Of a stretch of 54,597 nucleotides of DNA, positions 48,912-54,597 are shown one piece after another (position 1 is the first letter of the stretch; each line of letters begins with the position of its first letter). Both the position numbers and the translations under genes were made by a program. Below the pieces are notes generated by a model. The model saw only the letters and a list, made by a program, of their open reading frames with translations. It did no database searches and had not been told where the DNA came from. This DNA is from Verrucomicrobiota bacterium (GTDB lineage Bacteria; Verrucomicrobiota; Verrucomicrobiia; Limisphaerales; UBA1319): positions 1 to 54,597 of the forward strand of contig JAKLFB010000040.1 in the NCBI GenBank assembly GCA_022711435.1, in the 5' to 3' direction.

Positions 48912-51900
48912 ATGTCTATGAGAATAAAACTCTTCAAAAGCGCCCTTCTTGGGCTGCTGGTGGGGTTGGTCAGCACCCAAACCAGCGAAGCTGGCTTGCT
49001 GAAACGCTTCATCTACGCCAACTTCTCGGGCACGGCAATCACTAACCTGTTCGGCACCAATAACTTTGGTGTTCCTGGGATGTTTCCCAACAGCCCCGAT
49101 GCCGTCGAATTGGTCCCGGGCAGTTCCTACTATGGCCCCTTTTATGCCGAGACCGGATCCGGTGTCGGCGACAACTTCGGCAGCTGGATTCCCGGCTACG
49201 TCGAGCCTCCGGAAACCGGCAATTACGTTTTCTACCTGTCGGGTGACGACGAAACCCAGCTCTGGCTGACCTCTGATCCCGCTGATCCCAAAAACCCCGC
49301 CAAGAAGCAACTGATCGCTGCGGTGGTCGATCCGAACGCCCCGGGAACGGGCTATAGCAGCTGGCACCAATGGAACAAATATGCCAGCCAGCAGTCGGCC
49401 CCGATCTACCTCGAGAAAGGCAAGATGTATTATCTCGAGGTGCTCCATAAGGAAGGCACCGGCGGCGATCACGTCGAGCTGGGCTGGCAGACGCCGGACG
49501 GCAAGATCTACCAGCCAATGTCGAGTTTCTATTTCCACCCGGCCCAGGATATCAACGCGGCATTGCCGCTCGAGGGTCCCTATATCGGCCTGGCGAACCC
49601 GAACATCGATCCGTGGACTGGTGCTCTGGATTACAGCACCGTCTACGAAGGCAATCAGGCCGTCGTCTGGGTGGACTTGGTCAACGTGAACCTCGGCACG
49701 CAGGCTCCGACCTTCACCTGGTACAAGAACGGACAGGCGATCAGCGGAGCCAACCAGAGCTACTATTTCTTCCGGCCAACCCTCGCTGACAGCGGAGCCA
49801 ACTACCATGTCCAGGTCAGGATCGGATCCCAGACCCTCACCTCGAGTCCTATTGGGCTCTTTGTTTACACGGATTCAGTGGCTCCGACGGTCTCGAGCGC
49901 GGCCCTTGCGCCCGCCAACCCGACGGAGATCAAGGTGGAGTTTTCGGAGGACGTCGAGGAGGCAACGGCCGAGGCGCTCAGCAGCTACTCGATGCCCGGC
50001 GCCACCATCCAGTCCGCCACCCTCCAGGGCGACAATCGGACCGTCCTCCTCAAGACCGCCTTGCTCGATCCGTCAACCCTCTACAACCTGACGGTGAGAA
50101 ACGTCCGCGACCGGGCTGACACACCCAATGTGATGGTTGAATCGCAGCACACGATCGCGGTGACCGACGGCCAGATCCTCCTGCGGGTCTATTACTCGAC
50201 CCCCAGCAGCTTGTCCACGCTGCGGACCTGGGCGACCAGCGGCCCCGATTACACCAACGTCAATGCCTCCGAGACCCGGTTCATCACGTCGACCATCATT
50301 GGCTGGAACCTCTACGACAATTATCAGGGCCAGATCGTTGGCTTCGTCACCCCGCCCGTGACCGGCAACTACAAGTTCGGTTTGGCCACCGATGACCAAA
50401 GCGTTCTCTACCTGAGCACGGACAGCACGATGGCCAACCGCAAGGAAATCGCGTACGTGGACGGCTACACCGGCCAATACGTGATGAACAAATACACCAC
50501 CCAGATCTCCGCGGACGTCTACCTCGAGGCAGGCAAGCGCTACTACATCGAGGCGCTCTGGCGCGACGGCACCGGCGGCGATGGCTGCACCATTGTCTGG
50601 CAGAAGCCCGGCGACGATCCCATCCCCAACACCGCCACAGCCGCCAACCTCATTCCAGGCCAATATCTCTCGGCCTACTCGAGCTACGGCAACGTGGCCA
50701 TCACCAACCAGCCGGTCAGTTTCACGACCATGGAAGGCAACCCGAAGAGCTTCACCGCCAAGGTGGATGGCACGATGCCTTATTTCTATCAGTGGTATCG
50801 CGCCGGCGTTCCGATCCCGGGCGCCAACAACAACGTCTATCAGTTCCGCCCCGGCGCGTCCGACGATGGCGTCGAGTATTATTTGGTCGTCAGCAATTAT
50901 TTCAGCTCGGCCACCAGCTCGATCGTCAAGCCGACCGTGACCCAGGACACCGTCAAGCCGGTCACTGCGGCAGCCGGCAGCCTGCTCAAGCAGGTCGTCC
51001 GCGTCCGGTTCAGCGAGCCGGTCAATACCAATGACTCGACCACGCTGGCCAAATACAGCCTCAAGACCGCCGCCGGCGCCTCTGTGGCCATCAATTCGAT
51101 CAAGATGGACACCAACAACTTCGCCGTCGTCTACCTCCAGACCGCGCCGCTGGTCGAATACGGCGCCTACGAGCTCACTGTCCAAGGTATCCGCGACAAT
51201 GCCGAAGTGCCCAATATGACCGATGTCGCGACGCTGCCGTTTATCGCCTACAACTTCGAAAACGCGGGCCGCATCGGCTACACGCTTGGATGGGATGCTT
51301 ACGCCGAAGGGACTGTCATCACGATCACGGCCGGCGGCTCCGATATCTGGGGCACGGCCGACCAGATGGTCTTCGCCTACAAGAACATGACCGGCAACTT
51401 CGACCTCAAGTTCCGGGGCGTGTCCTTGTGGATGACCAACAGCACCTTCGCTGCCAACAACTGGGCCAAGATGGGTCTCATGGCCCGTGAGTCGACGAAC
51501 GCCAACAGCCGGAACGTCTTCTCCGCCGCGACTCCGACCGGCACCATGGCCAACGGCACCGCCTCGCAGAATACCTACACCGCCCAGCACCGCCCGGCCA
51601 ATGCCGGAAACAGCTATTCCAGCGCGGACGGCACGCTGCCGCTTTGGCCGGTTGTTGCGGGTCTGCAGCCCGGCGCATTGCCTCGGCCTACGGTGACCTA
51701 CCCGAACACATGGTGCCGGCTCCAGCGGGTGGGCAACACCTTCTATTACTATTACAGCTCCGATGGCGTTAACTGGACCTACTGGACCTTTGTTAACGTC
51801 GAAAACGACGCCGCGGGCGCCTACCCGGATACAGTCCCGGTCGGCTTGGCCGCCACCAGCCATGCCACGGCCGTCCTCGCCGACGCCGTCATGGCCGACT

Positions 51901-54597
51901 TCGGCCCGGTCGTTCAGACCCCGCTCGCGATCGATCAGGCGCCCGTCAGCCAAACTGCCGAGGAGAGCAAGCCCGTCACGTTCACGGTCGCGGCCTCCGG
52001 GCAGCAGCCGTTCCAGTATGAGTGGCGCGTGAATGGCGTGCCCTACGTGGATCCCCTCACGTTCGCGGCCGCGACCAACGCGACGTGGACGTTCTCGCCG
52101 TCGTTCACGCAGAACGGCGCGGCGATCACCTGCCGGATCTACAACCCGCAAGGGCAGAGCGTCGTGACCCCGTCAGCCACGCTGACGGTCACCCGCGACA
52201 CCACGGTGCCCACGTTCACGCTGGCGACGGCGCCGCGCGTGGTGGGCGGCAACACGATCCAGATCCAGTTCAGCGAGCCGCTCACCCAGGGCCCCGCTGA
52301 AACCACCGGCAATTACGTCATCACCAGCACCGCCGGAAACCTCTCGGTCGTCTCGGCCGTCCTGAGCGCCGACCGGAAGGTCGTGACGCTGACCACCGGC
52401 GCCGGCGTTCCCGGCACCACCTACACGATCACGATCAACAACCTGACCGATGGGGCTGCCACACCCAACAAGATCACCAACGGCAAGATCGACTACTACT
52501 TTGCCGGCACCACCCAAGGCGTCATCACCCAAGGCGCCGGCGGCTACGTGATCGTCGAGGCCGAACACTACTCGCGCCTGGTCACCGGCACCACGCCGGT
52601 CAGTGATTGGGAGATGCGCAATTCCGCGCCCGGCTACTCCGGATTAGGCTATATGCTGGTTCCCACCCAGAAGCCCAGCTTCGATGCCACCACCGGCGGC
52701 ACCGCCCTCGGTCCGCCTTCCGTCGCCACCGGCGCCGCGATGGAATACGACATCCTGTTCACCAACACGACACCGACCCGGTTCGTGATCTGGCTCCGCG
52801 GCTGGAACGAAGACACTACCCGCGCCGGCAACAATGACTCGGTCTATCTGGGCTTCCGCACCAATGGCGCCACGACGGTGAACCCGCTCATCGCCCAGCA
52901 GGCGGATGGAGCGACCTCGGTGGACAACTCGACGCTGACGGGCTTCCCGGCCACCGGATGGGATTGGCGCGCTGACCGGAACACCACCGTTAGCGGCAAG
53001 TTCACCGATCCGTTCGCGTTCACCAACTACACGCCCGGCCTTCATACGTTCATCATCTACGTGCGCGAGGACGGCACGCTGATCGACAAGATCCTCCTCC
53101 AGCCCACCACCTCGAACCCGGGCGTCAGCTCCGAGCCCGCGCGGGCGTCGATGAACGGCGGCTTGGGCGATATCGAGACGTGGGATTATGTGGCTGCGAT
53201 TCCCGCGGCCCCGACGGCCTCGATTTCGAGCCCGGCAAACAACTCGACTTCTGCCACCGGCGGGGACATCGCGATCGCCGCCACGGCCAGCGGGCCCAAC
53301 CCGATCGCCAAGGTCGAGTTCCTCAGGGCCACCTGGGATCTGGGATATTTCGTGAACAACACGGTCATCGGCGAAGATGCGACCGAGCCGTTCGAGTTCA
53401 CGGATCCCAGCGTGCCTGAAGGCATCTATCAATACACGGTCCGCGCCACCGACTCGATCGGGTACACCGCCGTTTCGTCGGCCGTCCGGATCGTCGTGGA
53501 TAGCACCAAGCCGGTCGCGGCTGAGGTCGGCTGCCTCGGCGGCAATCTCATCGGCGTGCTCTTCCATGACACCGCCGGCCTCGATCCGGCCTCGGCCACC
53601 AACATCGCCAACTATATCGTCAACAACGGGGCGGTCGAGGTGACCAACGCCACGCTCGAGCCCGATGCCCAGACCGTCCTGCTGACGCTGGCATCGACGA
53701 TCAGCGGCAATTACACCGTGCTCGTCCAGAACGTCGCCGACATCGGCTTCGGGCCCAACGTGGTCAATCCGACCACGCTCAACGGCACGGTCATCACCTC
53801 CTGGCTCAATCGGGATGTCGGAGTTCTGAACGCGACCAACCCGGCCGTGTTCACCAACCCGATCCTGCCCGGCGAAGCGGTCGCGATGAGCGAGAAGGAC
53901 TTCTACGTCCGCGCCGGCGGCGCCGATATCTGGGGCAATGATGACGGCATGCACTTCGTTTACCGCGAAGTCACCGGCGACTTCGACATCCAGGGGCGCG
54001 TCGAGCTGATCACGCGGCCCAACGAATGGGCCAAGGCTGGCTTCATGATCCGCGAGGATCTCGATAGCAACAGCCGGCACTTCGATGTCGTGGTGGCGCC
54101 GCACGGCGGCACGCCCATGGGCCAGAACCTCTGGACCGTCCAGCAGCGCACCGTCAAAGCCGGGACGAGCACCAGCTTGACCCTGATCGGCACCCGTCCG
54201 GCTCCGCCGTATCCGAATGCCTGGATGCGGATGGTCCGCGAAGGTCAGACCTTCAACTTCTATTGGAGCACCAACGGAGTTGATTGGGTTCTCATGGCCA
54301 CAGGCACGCAATCGCCGGATTATCCGGAAACGGTCTATGTCGGGCTCTGTGCGACCTCGCACAACAACGGCACCAGCCCGGCCAACCTGGTGAAAGTCCT
54401 TTTCCGGGACGTCGAGCTCACCACCACCGGCCAGCCGCCGGTTCCGCCGACCTTGTCGGTCGCGCGCGTCGGCCAGGCGCTCGAGATCTCCTGGACGTCC
54501 GAATCCTCGGCGTTCGTTCTCGAGAGCACATCGACGCTGAGCACCAACTGGCAGCCGACCGGCATCGCGCCGGTGGCCAGCGGGAACGTTTACACGT
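48912..54597 (+). CDS. Giant secreted PA14/Ig-like protein, truncated by the window end
   Basis: A frame from ATG 48912 (or 48918) stays open to the last base: at least 1895 residues. Signal peptide: LFKSALLGLLVGLVSTQTSEA. Residues about 30-215 are a PA14 domain (YVFYLSGDDETQLWL, YLEKGKMYYLEVLHKEGTGGDHVELGW). Then an Ig-like domain (FTWYKNGQAISGANQSYY), a SbsA-type/Big5 domain (KVEFSEDVEEA), a second PA14 (YKFGLATDDQSVLYLS), an Ig-like domain, Big5 (RVRFSEPVNTND), a DUF1349-like/sugar-binding domain (GSDIWGTADQMVFAY), an Ig-like and Big5 domain, a CBM6-like part (YVIVEAEHYSR), more Big domains, and a second DUF1349-like block (GGADIWGNDDGMHFVYREVTGDFDIQ). It ends in the VLESTSTLSTNWQP tail. 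It is probably a surface or secreted adhesin or glycan-binding protein. The minus-strand frames opposite it are shadows. Confidence 0.85.
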   Translation, partial: MSMRIKLFKSALLGLLVGLVSTQTSEAGLLKRFIYANFSGTAITNLFGTNNFGVPGMFPNSPDAVELVPGSSYYGPFYAETGSGVGDNFGSWIPGYVEPPETGNYVFYLSGDDETQLWLTSDPADPKNPAKKQLIAAVVDPNAPGTGYSSWHQWNKYASQQSAPIYLEKGKMYYLEVLHKEGTGGDHVELGWQTPDGKIYQPMSSFYFHPAQDINAALPLEGPYIGLANPNIDPWTGALDYSTVYEGNQAVVWVDLVNVNLGTQAPTFTWYKNGQAISGANQSYYFFRPTLADSGANYHVQVRIGSQTLTSSPIGLFVYTDSVAPTVSSAALAPANPTEIKVEFSEDVEEATAEALSSYSMPGATIQSATLQGDNRTVLLKTALLDPSTLYNLTVRNVRDRADTPNVMVESQHTIAVTDGQILLRVYYSTPSSLSTLRTWATSGPDYTNVNASETRFITSTIIGWNLYDNYQGQIVGFVTPPVTGNYKFGLATDDQSVLYLSTDSTMANRKEIAYVDGYTGQYVMNKYTTQISADVYLEAGKRYYIEALWRDGTGGDGCTIVWQKPGDDPIPNTATAANLIPGQYLSAYSSYGNVAITNQPVSFTTMEGNPKSFTAKVDGTMPYFYQWYRAGVPIPGANNNVYQFRPGASDDGVEYYLVVSNYFSSATSSIVKPTVTQDTVKPVTAAAGSLLKQVVRVRFSEPVNTNDSTTLAKYSLKTAAGASVAINSIKMDTNNFAVVYLQTAPLVEYGAYELTVQGIRDNAEVPNMTDVATLPFIAYNFENAGRIGYTLGWDAYAEGTVITITAGGSDIWGTADQMVFAYKNMTGNFDLKFRGVSLWMTNSTFAANNWAKMGLMARESTNANSRNVFSAATPTGTMANGTASQNTYTAQHRPANAGNSYSSADGTLPLWPVVAGLQPGALPRPTVTYPNTWCRLQRVGNTFYYYYSSDGVNWTYWTFVNVENDAAGAYPDTVPVGLAATSHATAVLADAVMADFGPVVQTPLAIDQAPVSQTAEESKPVTFTVAASGQQPFQYEWRVNGVPYVDPLTFAAATNATWTFSPSFTQNGAAITCRIYNPQGQSVVTPSATLTVTRDTTVPTFTLATAPRVVGGNTIQIQFSEPLTQGPAETTGNYVITSTAGNLSVVSAVLSADRKVVTLTTGAGVPGTTYTITINNLTDGAATPNKITNGKIDYYFAGTTQGVITQGAGGYVIVEAEHYSRLVTGTTPVSDWEMRNSAPGYSGLGYMLVPTQKPSFDATTGGTALGPPSVATGAAMEYDILFTNTTPTRFVIWLRGWNEDTTRAGNNDSVYLGFRTNGATTVNPLIAQQADGATSVDNSTLTGFPATGWDWRADRNTTVSGKFTDPFAFTNYTPGLHTFIIYVREDGTLIDKILLQPTTSNPGVSSEPARASMNGGLGDIETWDYVAAIPAAPTASISSPANNSTSATGGDIAIAATASGPNPIAKVEFLRATWDLGYFVNNTVIGEDATEPFEFTDPSVPEGIYQYTVRATDSIGYTAVSSAVRIVVDSTKPVAAEVGCLGGNLIGVLFHDTAGLDPASATNIANYIVNNGAVEVTNATLEPDAQTVLLTLASTISGNYTVLVQNVADIGFGPNVVNPTTLNGTVITSWLNRDVGVLNATNPAVFTNPILPGEAVAMSEKDFYVRAGGADIWGNDDGMHFVYREVTGDFDIQGRVELITRPNEWAKAGFMIREDLDSNSRHFDVVVAPHGGTPMGQNLWTVQQRTVKAGTSTSLTLIGTRPAPPYPNAWMRMVREGQTFNFYWSTNGVDWVLMATGTQSPDYPETVYVGLCATSHNNGTSPANLVKVLFRDVELTTTGQPPVPPTLSVARVGQALEISWTSESSAFVLESTSTLSTNWQPTGIAPVASGNVYT

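Noticed and set aside
50073..54362. Minus-strand frames of 692 and 572 codons opposite the giant PA14 protein
   Set aside because: The plus strand has signal peptide, PA14, Ig and sugar-binding motifs over the whole span; the minus frames are GC-driven shadows.

Overview
The window is high-GC, densely coded DNA that most resembles a Verrucomicrobiota chromosome (possibly a relative of the PVC group). This is inferred from gene content and no 16S rRNA is present. The signs are large secreted proteins with thrombospondin-3-like calcium loops and a recurring 'S-x-x-L-x-x-W' tail, a DUF3160 protein, a glucoamylase-like PF10091 protein, a rhamnogalacturonan lyase, Tat-exported Gfo/Idh/MocA and GH32/43-like proteins, and a SPFH/NAD-kinase-like pair. 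No tRNA, rRNA or CRISPR array was seen.

Layout. Positions 1-11,500 form an accessory region: the end of an unidentified gene, a secreted glucoamylase-like protein, a SPFH protein overlapping a NAD-kinase-like protein, a Tat-exported beta-propeller protein, a 1458-residue secreted HExxH + VWA + TSP3 protein, and the scar of a type II restriction-modification locus. Positions 11,500-14,411 carry a DUF2868/DUF3482 membrane-GTPase pair. Positions 14,412-31,530 mix repeats, a decayed formylglycine-enzyme-like gene, a secreted endonuclease/phosphatase, an orphan antitoxin, DUF3160, an oxidoreductase, a secreted phosphotransferase-like protein with dikinase domains, a PL11 lyase, a DEAD-box helicase and a LpxB-N-like membrane protein. 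Positions 31,531-35,898 (minus strand) are a four-gene MacAB-type efflux operon with 4-base overlaps. Positions 36,052-43,851 are the elongation cluster mreB-mreC-mreD-mrdA-rodA followed by an RNase E/G gene. Positions 43,832-48,691 hold a YjbQ-family gene, then a hemerythrin gene behind a perfect FNR/DNR-like palindrome and four molybdenum-cofactor genes (moaE, moeA, mogA-type, moaA). From 48,912 to the window end one very large secreted PA14/Ig-like protein stays open.

The strongest undescribed structure is a family of non-coding inverted-repeat elements: two 279-bp full-length copies (17,156-17,434 and 31,100-31,378), two half-length copies ending at the same internal point (4,002-4,102 and 15,231-15,354) and a degenerate end (about 22,393-22,416). 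In every case one terminus ('CAGACCCTAA') faces the 5' end of a gene from close range, and in one case the element reads through in frame into a Tat signal peptide. Two other palindromic repeat types, and a repeat with CAGAAGAC/GTCTTCTG ends, also occur. The window shows much repeat-driven decay (a restriction-modification chimera, an FGE-like pseudogene, an orphan antitoxin) next to conserved housekeeping operons.
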